From the NCBI GenBank assembly GCA_905160935.1, contig CAJHZI010000758.1, forward strand, positions 220,001 to 284,000: a stretch of 64,000 nucleotides of DNA. Reading direction: 5' to 3'. The position numbers and the translations under genes are program-made. Below the pieces are notes generated by a model, which was not told the origin of the DNA, made no database searches, and saw nothing but the letters and a program-made list of their open reading frames with translations. Positions 54,509 through 64,000 of the stretch are shown here, piece by piece (the first letter of the stretch is position 1; the number at the start of each line of letters is the position of its first letter). The stretch comes from Enchytraeus crypticus. Taxonomy: Eukaryota; Annelida; Clitellata; Enchytraeida; Enchytraeidae.

Positions 54509-54680
54509 TCAGTGCGTGTAGTAGGTCATGAAGAGGGCAGCGTCCACAGGTTCCATACAGGAGGGGCAGGTGAACGACCTCATCAGCCAGTCGTCTATAC
54601 AGTCACGATGATACGTGTGTAGACAGGGCAGGTACCTCACACTGTCTCCGTCCACGAAGTCTATCATGCATATCACGCAT
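54509..54680 (-). CDS. RNF11: RNF11 last exon: RING-H2 finger
   Basis: Acceptor CACGTGTGTTTCAG ends at 54681; phase 2 in; 56 codons and TGA. Contains the whole RING from the first Cys of CVIC to CPSC. The long open frame reading further upstream is intron minisatellite. Confidence 0.93.
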
Positions 54681-56532
54681 CTGAAACACACGTGACAAGC
54701 GCATAGTGATACATGAAAACACATAAGTTTTACATCAAAACACATAGAAAACACATAGTAATACATCAAAACACATAAGTTTTACATCAAAACATATAAA
54801 AAGCACATAGTAATACATCAAAACACATAAGTTTTACATCAAAACACATAGAAAGCACACATAAGTTTTACATCAAAACACATAGAAAGCACAGAGTAAT
54901 ACATCAAAACACATAAGTTTTACATCAAAACACAAAACAAGCACATAGTAATACATATGAACACATACCAAGCATATAGTATACATTAGAACACATAGTG
55001 ATACATGAAAACACATATCAAGCACACAGTGATACATGAAAACACATAGCAAGCAATATTGATACATGAAACACATAGCAAGCACACAGTGATACATGAA
55101 AACACATAGCAAGCAATATTGATACATGAAAACATAGCAAGCACACAGTGATACATGAAAACACATAGCAAGCACACAGTGATACATGAAAACACATAGC
55201 AAGCAATATTGATACATGAAAACACATAGCAAGCACATAACATAACAATTAGAGTGCTACAGTCATCTATGACAACATCGAGCACTATTGAGACAAAATC
55301 AAGTCGGCGAGCATAAAGAAGGTCCAAAAACGGTGCAAATTCCAAAATCCAGATAATCAGTCAAAGTAATACATTACAACACAAAAGATAATAGTACATC
55401 AAAACACATAGAAAGCACATAATAATATATTAGAACACATAACAAGCAAGTAATACATCAAAATACATAAAAAGTACATAAAAAGCACATACATGTAGTT
55501 TTACATCAAAACACATAACAAGCACATAGTAATCAAAACACATAACATTACACACATAGTATTACATCAAACACATAGAGAGCACACAGAAATACATAAG
55601 AACACAAAAAAACACATAGAAATACATCAAAAGACATATCAACCACATAGTAATAAATAATCACCATCATGCTCGTTTTCCCTTGAATCCCAGTTTAGCT
55701 ATATGGTCAGGATACGAATAGACCTTTTCCTTTCTTCTCTGCCCCACACCATATAAACGTTTCCATTTGTTTTTGAATTTTTTTCGTTTTTTGACAATTT
55801 TGTAGAAATGTCTGGAGTAATTTTGGCGCTTACCAACCAAATGCCCTTTCTGATGGTATGGATCTTAGTACTTTAGTCGCCTTCTACGACACATGTAGTC
55901 ACCAGTTGGTCTATTCTTCAAACTACCTGGACACAATACAGGGAAATTTCATGTCTCAATCTTATTTTTAAACTTATTTTACTATTCTAAATCTTATTTT
56001 GTATGGGAAAACAGGATTGTTTTCTCAGAAATGACGCCCCTAACAGTAAATGTTAGTCGAAGCTGAGGAAGGCACAGGGCGTCCACCTCGTCATAAGCAG
56101 AATCCCCCAAAAATAATGGTATATCAAAAGAAATGTTATAGATGATTAAAAGATCCACTTGTATCTGGCCATGAAGACGAAATCGGAAGATAGAGAACAG
56201 TGGAGGTGTTATATAGCATGGACCTGCCAGCAGGCAGTGCACTAAGAGAGAGAGAGAGAGAGAGAGATTCGTATTCTACTATTATTCTACTTGTCTTAAT
56301 TCTTATTTTTAACTACTTTTTCCTTTTTTCTTATTCTTATTTTATTCTTATTCTTTCAATCTTATTAATTAGAATTAGTCACTAGATGCGAGACTCACTC
56401 TCTTCGCTTGTAGCTGCCGTCATAGACTCCTACAGGCAGGTGCTGCATGAGCCCCAGCCTCTTTGCTCTCTTCATCTGTTCCCGCTGATCAGACAGCTGT
56501 GTCACACCGGACGATGAATCGTGCGCTGGAAT
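54509..56532 (-). CDS. RNF11: RNF11 E3 ubiquitin ligase, last two exons
   Basis: Exons 56532-56399 and 54680-54509 join in phase 2 (GA|A, a Glu codon). RNF11 is a small RING-H2 protein that recruits E2 enzymes and works with NEDD4-type and A20-linked ubiquitin pathways at endosomes. Seen here: the conserved LGLMQHLPVGVYD segment, then the RING-H2 CVICMIDF ... LPCLHTYHRDCIDDWL ... TCPSC with all eight zinc ligands (C3H2C3), and the diagnostic RSFTCPSCMEPVDAAL. The C-terminal few residues differ from vertebrates. The N-terminal exon (myristoylation site and PPxY motif in known RNF11) is not found up to 64 kb and is probably outside or unrecognised. About 100 residues are visible. Confidence 0.93.
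54690..55650. repeat. About 30-bp minisatellite in the RNF11 intron
   Basis: Units built on ACACATAGCAAGCAC and GTGATACATGAAA, more regular at 55000-55235 and degenerate elsewhere. Interrupted by an F5 repeat at 55243-55360. Cys-rich minus-strand frames here are artefacts. Confidence 0.9.
55243..55360 (+). repeat. Dispersed repeat F5
   Basis: AATTAGAGTGCTACAGTCAT, ATCGAGCACTATTGAGACA, AAGTCGGCGAGCATAAAG. Confidence 0.7.
55660..55935 (-). mobile_element. LINE family E end
   Basis: CATCATGCTCGTTTTCCC, CTTGAATCCCAGTTTAGC, CTGCCCCACACCATAT (reverse of the family E C-terminal codons), then GCCCTTTCTGATGGTATGG shared with 34.0-34.15 kb. Confidence 0.65.
56130..56270 (+). mobile_element. LINE family A 3' end with GA tract
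   Basis: GAAGATAGAGAACAGTGGAG, GGACCTGCCAGCAGGCAGTG, then (GA)n. Confidence 0.8.
56399..56532 (-). CDS. RNF11: RNF11 penultimate visible exon
   Basis: Acceptor GTGGACGAAG ends at 56533, donor GAGA|GTGAGT; phase 0 in, phase 2 out, 134 nt. Reads IPAHDSSSGVTQLSDQ then RLGLMQHLPVGVYDGS and YKRR before the junction Glu. The QHLP.GVYD block is the part of RNF11 just before the RING. Confidence 0.9.
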
Positions 56533-56564
56533 CTTCGTCCACAATAATACAAAGTATATCATAA

Positions 56565-56765
56565 GAGGAAGGCAACGGAAAACCACCTCAGAAGCCATAC
56601 TTTTCCCCAGCTATAGGCTACATAAGGTATGGATAAGGCATAGACTTTGTGAAGGGATTAACTTGTTGATCTAAGGAGTGCTCCTATGGAGCGAGAAAGC
56701 AGACTTTGAGTATGAATATGTACATTGAACCTGCCCCTTGTCAGTGCACTGAAGAAGAACAAGAT
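56565..56765 (+). mobile_element. SINE family B 3' half
   Basis: AAACCACCTCAGAAGCCATA, GGGATTAACTTGTTGATC, CTTGAACCTGCCCCTTGTCAG-like end (ATTGAACCTGCCCC), GCACTGAAGAAG. It sits just upstream of the RNF11 exon, on the other strand. Confidence 0.75.
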
Positions 56766-56849
56766 ATCATAACATAATACCAACCAATAGCATTAGATTA
56801 CATTAATCTTAATTAATTAATGTTCTATTTTAGTGTCAATTCCTGTTCC

Positions 56850-57540
56850 TATCAAGATATATAATTATATATTCATCTACTTAGTAATACCCACATAAGT
56901 GTTCACATCGGGCTAATTAGTACTGAGCGAGATCAATCGCTCTACTCGGGCTAACTAGTAATACATAAGTGCACACACGTTACACATACATCCACTAACA
57001 CTTCGGGCTAATTAGTACGGGCAAGCATGTATGTAGGCTGATTAACTAGGTCAGCGCTTGATTAATAATGCTTGATTAATAAGGGGTCAAAGGTCAATTT
57101 AAAGCAAAGAAGACTACTGTATTCTACTTAAAGTTATATAAGCATAAATATAATCTAACATAATAACATTATAATTATAATTCCAAGTGACTGTTAAATG
57201 AAAAATATTGTTCGCGAATAACTTCAGCTGCACGTAGCTGAAAACTTTCAATAGCAGCTGCGGAGCGACACTAGGCTATAGCTCTAATTCAAACTACAAC
57301 AAACATCTGCTGCAGCAGCAGAGTAATCATGTACCGCAGTGTAGCACCCACGTGTGATCATGACCACACCACGAGTGGTCATGTAGCACCCAATTTAAAT
57401 TTCCTGTTTGGTTCACAGTTATGTATCAAAGATATATAATTATATATTCATCTACTTAGTAATACCCACATAAGTGTTCACATCGGGCTAATTAGTACTG
57501 AGCCAATTTAAATTTCCTGTTTTGGCTCACAGTTGAAATA
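56850..57540. repeat. Local direct duplication
   Basis: ATATATTCATCTACTTAGTA with ACATAAGTGTTCACATCGG and GCTAATTAGTACTGAGC occurs at about 56860-56932 and 57433-57502. AATTTAAATTTCCTGTTT also occurs twice nearby (57393 and 57505). No gene seen between. Confidence 0.8.
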
Positions 57541-57589
57541 ATTAGAGATGTGATCACAGTGTTTATCTTAATTATTACGTTTGACGTTA

Positions 57590-57697
57590 ACGGTTTACGT
57601 TTTTTTACGTTTTTTATTTTATCAAAAATAAAAATCTTAAAAAACGCGTTTTATACCAGATATAAAAAACGTAAAAAAACGTTTTTTCATCTATGGC
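57590..57697. mobile_element. hAT-like MITE end, related to 3313-3800
   Basis: TTTACGTTTTTTACGTTTTT through GATATAAAAAACGT to GTTTTTTCATCTATGG, closely like the right end of the 3313-3800 element. The left end was not found, so truncated. Confidence 0.65.
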
Positions 57698-57699
57698 TT

Positions 57700-58680
57700 G
57701 TAGTATCTGCATCCTCTTTAAAGATTTAACATGGGTAGAATATATCTCACACTCCGAGGGTTTGCCCCGAAGAAAGAGAAATTTGACCCCCCACCAGATT
57801 TTCTCTTGTAAATACAAAACAGAAGTAGGCCGATGTAACTTTTCTCGACTCATTGCCTTCTAGATTCCTAATTTTGCAACCGTTTTAGGATCATTTTGAT
57901 TTTTGCTCTTCGGTTTACAATTATTCCGTATAGTGTTCGATGTTGTTATTGACGACAATAGCACTTTAATTGTTTTGCTGATGATGTATGATTATGCATG
58001 TATTATTCAGTATGAGTCACAGTGAATGGGTATAAAGGACGTTTACAAAATTTGGAGTTCAGAATTAAATAAAAGTAAAGATTCTAAAATATATCAAAAG
58101 TATAAAAATGCAGTCTTAAAATTAAAAACGCGTGTTTAACAACTTTTAGTAGGGTCATTTACTTTCTTATGCACGATATGGAATGAAAATTTCCCTATCA
58201 CTTTCAAGTGTGCAATGTATCAGGAATGTATTAGCTTGGGTTGGGCACCCCTTGGCAGATATGTGAACCCCTGTTAAAGTTTTAATAAATCAGTTTGTTT
58301 TAATATCCCCTATAACAAAGCACTGGTGACCACGCAGGTAATCCTTCGATCCCCGCAACTACCCCCTTGGAAAAAAAATTGCAACCCTGCAATATATCTA
58401 TTAATAATTATAATATTTTTACATTATGAGCTTACTGAAAAATAAAAATTAATATGTATGACTTTTATGGTTATTTGTTTATCACTTTTTTAATTTTAGA
58501 TAAAAATTAATTTCGTTCATCTAAGCTTGATTAAGTCAAATACCGACAAAATCTAAAGAAAAGCCAGAAGATTACAGAGAACTCTGCTGTCTAAACAAAC
58601 ACAATCATTTTGGAATCTTAATCATTAAGAAATAGAGCAACGACAAAATCTAAATTAATCTCTGTGAAGGCTCTACTATG
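57700..58680. other. No gene recognised; F5 fragment at about 57870-57975
   Basis: The F5 piece is in reverse (GTTCGATGTTGTTATTGACG). The rest is AT-rich without motifs. Confidence 0.4.
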
Positions 58681-58896
58681 AATTTCATTATTAAATTTTA
58701 TTCACCATCAGTGTAATTCCAAAGGAAAATTAAATTTTTATATTATTTAAATTTTCAAGTCTAATTGCAATCAGACAACGTGAGTAATTCATTTTTCCCT
58801 TAAATTCCTGTACTCACACTAACAGCTAGCTAGGTTCTCTCACAGACTACTGCACTTGCAGCTTTTTCCCATCACTCCAGAGAGTCATTGTATTAC

Positions 58897-58952
<56 letters not shown>

Positions 58953-59315
58953 GGTTTAACGTCCGTTTCCTCATACAAGGATGATGTCAGGGACGTCCCC
59001 CCATCACATGTCACTACAAATCGATCCACCCAAACGATCTGAAAAAACATGTGCAGAAGAGAAATAAAAGATCCTAAACAGTGCCGGTCCGGTGATCAAA
59101 CAAACAGTCAGGCAAGATGAAATAAAATCTATGGTGGAAGAGAAAGAAAATGAACGTCTACCTAACGAAGTGAGAATATTAGGAATTTTGAGCAGTTTGG
59201 TATCGGAAGAACGAAGCTTACGAGAATGTTGATATTGGATTAGGAGATCAGAAAGGTAAGAAGGTTTACCAAAAGGGAGTGTTTTGAAAGTTAAAAGAGC
59301 AATTTTATACTTAAT

Positions 59316-60626
59316 TCATTTAACTACAGGAAGCCAATGAAGGCTATTAAACAAGGAGCCAGAGGTGGCCTGAATCCTCGAGGATCGACAGACAACACGT
59401 GCTAGAGTATTTTGAACGCGTTGCAAACGCATGAGAGAAGAAGAAGGCAAACCATATAGCAATGAATTGCAGTAGTCAAGTTTAGAATGAACTATTGAGT
59501 TGGCAAGAATTATGGATAAATTTTTATCAAGAGATGACCGTATCTGTCTGATTTGACGAAACTGGAAGAAAGATGTACGACAGACAGATGAGATATGAGA
59601 TTTAAAATCAAGATTTTCATCAAACATGACACCAAGGTTTTTAGCCTTGGGAGTAGGAGTTAGAGCAAGATTTTGAAAATAGATGGAGGAATTGGCAATT
59701 TTGGTTCTTTGATGGGGAGTGCCGATTAAAAGATATTCGGTTTTAGAGGGGTTGACAGAGAGACGATTACTGCAAAACCATGAATACACTTTGTCAAGAA
59801 TAGATGAAAGATGTTGCAATTTAAAGTCAGAATCTGAGCTAGAAAATGAGATGTACAGCTGAGTACCATCACCATAGAAATGAAATTTTATTGAAGCATT
59901 GTCTAAAACATAACTAAGTGGGGTAGTGTAGAGGGAAAAAAGTAAAGGTCCAAGTACAGATCCTTGGGGCACACCACGAAGAAGAGGTAGTTCAGGGGAG
60001 AGTTCATTGTCTATAATAACAGATTGAGTGCGACCAGAGAGATAGGAGGAGATCAGAGAGAAAGCGGAATCAGAGATACCAAAGCACGTTTTAAGTCTAC
60101 TGATAAGGATGTTATGATCGATGGTGGCGAAGGCAGCCGAAAGATCAAGTAGTACAAGGGCTGATACCTCTTGAGAGTTTAAAGCTAAGCAAAGGTCATT
60201 ATGAATGCTGAGTAAGACAGTTTCAGTGGAGTGAAGCTTTCGATATGCAGATTGGAAACAAGATAGAGAAAGAAAAGATTCGAGATGGCTGCATAAGCGA
60301 GTGTAGATTATTTTTTCCAAGATTTTGGAAATGAACTTTAAGTTGGAAATGGGACGATAGCTAGAAAGATCATCTTTAGGAAGTGATTGCTTTTTAAGCA
60401 GAGGAGAAACAACAGCATTTTTAAAAGTAGATAGAAATTTTTTTTCAGAAAGTGAAAGATTAACCAGATGTGTAATTGGAGGTAGGAGGGCATCAATGCA
60501 AGATTTTAGTAGTTTGGTTGGAATGGCATCTAGCGAGAAAGATGAGTCGGTAGAGCAGAGTATTAGATGACGGATTTCTTCAAGAGAAGCAGGTTTAAAA
60601 TTTAACAGCAGAGGAGGATTTGGCAT
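59316..60626 (-). pseudogene. LINE D reverse transcriptase
   Basis: Frame of 436 codons. RT motifs in order: SSYRPISNLKFISKILEK, LVLLDLSAAF (motif A), RGVPQGSVLGPLLF (motif B), then FHFYGDGTQLYI where an active RT has (F/Y)ADDT (motif C), and NLGVMFDENLDF. The two changes in motif C (Ala to Gly, second Asp to Gly) should abolish polymerisation. Ends at HWLPVVK; the C-terminal remainder continues past the stop. Confidence 0.9.
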
Positions 60627-60639
60627 AGACGTATATGAA

Positions 60640-61814
60640 ATAGTCTATGCCAGGAATAGAAGAACAGAGTCTGGTAATTTTGTCATCAAAGAAATTAAGA
60701 AAATTGCTGGCAAGAGTTGACGGAGAATTGGAATTTGGAAGAGACTTAGGGATAGTGCGACCAAGCAGTGAATCAAGGGTTCCCAAAGTTTTTTGGGGCA
60801 GTTTTGATTCTGCAAGATCAAGTTCTTAAAGTAAGAACTCTTGGCAGAGGAGATCATATTATCAACTAACTTACGCTGTTTAACGTAGTTAGCCTTGATA
60901 GTGGGGTTTTGCATTTCAGGAGGATTTTTCTTATCTCTCCTATATTTTGATTCTAGTTTGGCACGTAAGGATTTTTGTATGAGAATTTCGTCAGAAATAA
61001 AGGGTTTCCTCTGGTTGGAGCGACAAGAAATAGTTAAGAGAGGAGCGTGCTTGTCTAATAAAGACGAAAGCACAGAGTGAAATTGTTGTGTAAAATTAGC
61101 AACAGTTGAAGTTGGACTGAAATATAATGAAGAAGCCATAATATCGGCAGAAAATGAAGAAATATTGATGAAGGAGAGTTTACGATATCTTTTAATAGTT
61201 CTAGAAGAAAAGGAGTTAATGACCACAGGCAGTTTGCAGAAAATTGCACTGTGATCAGACAATGACAACTCTGAGACTCCGAAGTCAATCAACTTAGTCA
61301 TATCACGGGTAATTAACAGGTCAAGGATGTGATCAGAGGTGTGGGTAGGAGAAGAAATATGCTGCTTGAGGCCAAAAGACTCGAGTGTAGTAGAAAGAGC
61401 TGAAGAATAGTGATCGATATGTGAGTCAATATGTATATTGAAATCACCCATAATGATAAGATCAGACGGTAAAGAGGCAGTATCCTCAAGAAGTGATGAG
61501 AAGTCAGAAAGGAAGTCCGACTTGGACAAGCAAGGAGGTCTATATACAGTTAGAAAGAGATATGATTTAGAGGCACAAGTAAGCCTAAGCAACATGTGCT
61601 CAAAAGATGGAAAAGATAAACTTTTAACGAGGGAAGTAGAAAAAGAAGACTTAAAAATAGCAGCAATGCCACCGCCACGACCAGAAGAACGACCTATGTG
61701 CAGAATGGAATAGCCAGGAGGAGTAAGAGAGTTAAGGACTGGGGGTGGAGTGTCAGAACGTAACCAGGATTCAGTTAAAAAGAGAAGATCAATTGACTCA
61801 TCAAGAATGTACAT
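60640..61814 (-). pseudogene. LINE D APE endonuclease domain
   Basis: Reads LLFLTESWL (catalytic Glu), GRGGGIAAIF, LTVYRPP, IIMGDFNIHID (Asp-Asn) and LSLSDHSAIFCKL (Asp-His), the standard APE-like endonuclease order, followed by a linker to the RT. A frameshift near 60640-60700 separates it from the RT frame. Confidence 0.9.
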
Positions 61815-62014
61815 TTGTATTAACTCAGGTTTGTTAACGTTTTTTGTAATTGTGGTGGCAGATCATTATGATGCAGCAGACACTTGTACATTTCCAGTCA
61901 TCATAATAGGATATGCATGTTGCTCATATTTACATTTCAGTTCCAGTGTGCATGTGAATCGTGAGTATTAGCTTAAAGGCTCTAGCCCACATTATATGTT
62001 GTACGAGCAGGTCT

Positions 62015-62045
62015 CTCTATCCCTCTCTCTCTCTCTCTCTATCTA

Positions 62046-62131
<86 letters not shown>

Positions 62132-62143
62132 CGTGTGTGTGTG

Positions 62144-62223
<80 letters not shown>

Positions 62224-62292
62224 GCCGTTCTCACTTTCACTATGGGCTAATAAGAGTAGGCCTAATTATTTCGTTTCTGAACTTATTTTTTG

Positions 62293-62360
<68 letters not shown>
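62015..62360. repeat. (CT)n microsatellites
   Basis: Several long CT runs with GT interruptions near 62125; the serine/leucine-rich frames here are artefacts. Confidence 0.95.
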
Positions 62361-62364
<4 letters not shown>

Positions 62365-62715
62365 GCCGTTCTCACTTTCACTATGGGCTAATAAGAGTAG
62401 GCCTAATTATTTCGTTTCTGAACTTATTTTTTGGATCAGTCATAACTAGTGTCAATGGTTCACATCCCATATACCCTTACCAAACCTCATTTATGTAATC
62501 AGCGGTCTAAAATAATAATATAATGGTCGAGGTGATTGAACATTTTAACTTTCCCCGAAGAGATAGGCCCTACATAAAATATATAAATTCTCTAGGTCTA
62601 TATCTTCGCAAAGGACATTTTTGAAAAGACTATTTGGTGATATTAACTCTGCTTTATATAGGGACAGGCTTCCAACAGGTAAGTTAGACATGGTAAAGCA
62701 ATGGTCGATATTAGT

Positions 62716-62820
62716 TTCAGAGTTACAGCCTTATTGTTGGTGGTTCCTACTTTAACCAAAATTGCATTTACTTATCTGTATATAATTCTATATACATATA
62801 ATATATATAAATAAATAAAC
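62716..62820. repeat. Repeat shared with 39.53-39.63 kb
   Basis: GGTGGTTCCTACTTTAACC and TATCTGTATATAATTCTATA nearly identical to the other copy; same orientation. Confidence 0.75.
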
Positions 62821-64000
62821 GCAGCTGATAAATTAACAGTGATCTTTATTCATTATTCATTTATTTGTAGCTCAGCTGATTTTTAATTTTCAATTTTGAA
62901 TATTTTAGAAATTTGTCAGTTTGATTCAATAACTTCTTTAAATAAATTTTCCCTCCTAGTGGAGGATGCTGGAAGCCCATAGGTGGGTTGGAGGAATATG
63001 CATATATTTTTTAAAACGGCACTGAAGTCTTCGTCGGGACCTAATTTTTCATATTTTTTTCCAATTTTCCCTTTTAAAACAATGTGACGACTCTTTGGCT
63101 TGGACAACCGTTTGATAGGTCGATTTTTTTGGTAGCTGGGGCAAAACACTAGGTATGGGCAAATTGTTTTTACTGGGAGAGGGGTTAACCGGATGACTGA
63201 TGGCAATCCCCCCCCCCCCGCTGAAGTTAACATATTGAATGAGGCTATGGTTTGATTTTGAAAAATTTATATGAAGATGTATACCTTGGGTCGGCATCCT
63301 ATAATTATATTCAGTGGCTGATCCAGGGTGGCCATGGCCCCCCGAAATATTTGATATATTTTTTTAAGTTAATAATTTTGTTATATTAATGACAAAATTA
63401 AAAATGACGTTACCAGTGGTCTATTAGGGTCCAAGGATGGTAGCGATCATAGTCAATTATTTCAGTCATTCTAAAGCTCACAAAACAGTTACATGATTAA
63501 AAAAGGTTGTGAAAAAATTCCTCCCTCCCAAAAAAAGAAAATTGTATCTGCCCCTGATTATATTTGAAGATTTCTATGTAGCGTTGTGGCAGATGCAGAG
63601 CCTATGTTAATTGAATTTTTAAAGTTGAACATTAATGGGTGGGATTAATATGATGATTATCAAATGGGATTGCCACCATCATCCATGGCTAGTCATATCA
63701 GTGAAGAGAAAGTATAAATATACAACTACTGCCATAGTTTGAGGGAAATATTTGAGAAAAGGAGGATTAGAGGTATTGTGGTTGTATTGCCATAGCCTAG
63801 GTAGGGTACAAAGGCAGGGTTGTAAAACAAACACTGTGTGTTTTTAATTTACATTTCTCAAATCGTGTCAGAAGTGATTTTTTGCCAAACACAGCACCTT
63901 ATTAGTCAATATCTGACAATTTTATAATAATTTCGGCTATTTTAACCTGAGGATTACATGTAAGTGCTCGAGTACTCTTACTGGTTAATAGGTCCATTTA
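62821..64000. other. No gene recognised
   Basis: A 105-codon minus frame (62916-63233) has a run RPIKRLSKPKSRHIVLKG but no recognisable family or splice support. A C12 run is at about 63210. Confidence 0.35.

Larger units (their letters stand above)
58898..61875 (-). mobile_element. LINE family D, almost full-length
   Basis: About 3 kb from the endonuclease start to the 3' end (GACGTCCCTGACATCATC-type block, AAACGGACGTTAAACC, then (TTA)n at 58898-58950). Both enzymatic domains are present but split by a frameshift near 60640 and a stop at 59316. Insertion boundaries are defined by the uninterrupted copy at 21.2-22.0 kb. Confidence 0.88.
58686..62622 (+). repeat. Large repeat/duplication, copy 2, split by a LINE
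   Basis: Left part 58686-58898 and right part about 61875-62622 together match 21226-22032. This copy has an extra tandem unit: the CT tract plus CACTATGGGCTAATAAGAG segment appears twice (about 62222-62295 and 62363-62434). Confidence 0.8.

Noticed and set aside
54873..55345. Cys-rich minus frames beside RNF11
   Set aside because: They read through the intron minisatellite; a splice acceptor at 54681 separates it from the RING exon.
61961..62498. Ser/Leu-rich frames of 84 to 162 codons
   Set aside because: CT microsatellite translations inside a repeat.
62916..63233. 105-codon minus frame as a gene
   Set aside because: No recognised domain, no splice support, C-homopolymer nearby; left as unassigned.

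Overview
The window is animal nuclear DNA: split genes with GT-AG introns, few and short coding exons, many non-LTR retrotransposon (LINE) pieces, tRNA-derived SINEs, long microsatellites and minisatellites, and an AT-rich background. Caspases plus an RNF11 orthologue indicate a metazoan. The LINE/SINE load and the very frequent TAGGCCT word suggest a (probably marine) invertebrate, but I cannot name the species from sequence alone.

Region 1 (about 0.2-19.7 kb) is a cluster of three caspase-family genes. Gene A (+, 183-1560) enters from the left and shows only its last two exons. They splice in frame, but the active-site cysteine, the S1-pocket arginine and the GSW tryptophan are replaced. 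Gene B (-, 12464-5353) shows a complete four-exon catalytic domain with His, QACRG and both pocket arginines intact; its inter-subunit linker is a four-fold tandem repeat of a P-D-S motif. Gene C (+, 15361-19642) keeps perfect exon phases, but its active-site exon has a stop directly after A-C-R and a second stop further on. Its small-subunit exon has lost the pocket arginine and ends in a CaaX-like C-I-I-M. A possible prodomain exon lies at 14245-14484. A and B are convergent, B and C divergent. The layout is one apparently active caspase between two inactivated relatives.

Region 2 (20-42 kb) is mostly repeats. It holds a LINE whose 5' half is inverted against its 3' half (24.25-28.16 kb, geometry of twin priming), other LINE remnants, SINEs, 27-bp and 29-bp minisatellites and a 195-bp satellite (37.36-38.2 kb). 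A 21.2-22.0 kb segment recurs at 58.7-62.6 kb.

Region 3 (42.3-48.8 kb) holds a three-exon gene predicted to encode a 383-residue type II single-pass membrane protein that I do not recognise. An open DD35E Tc1/mariner transposon sits in its second intron and a 184-bp foldback sequence in its first.

Region 4 (49-57 kb) holds more LINE fragments and the last two coding exons of RNF11 (-), with tandem copies of the terminal coding sequence in the 3' UTR. Region 5 (58.7-64 kb) is the second copy of the 21-kb repeat, interrupted by a nearly complete 3-kb LINE, followed by sequence without recognisable genes.

Two SINE families appear to share 3' tails with two LINE families in the same window, which suggests SINE-LINE partnerships. 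All exon calls rest on reading frames, splice-site and phase agreement and recognised motifs; there is no transcript support here.
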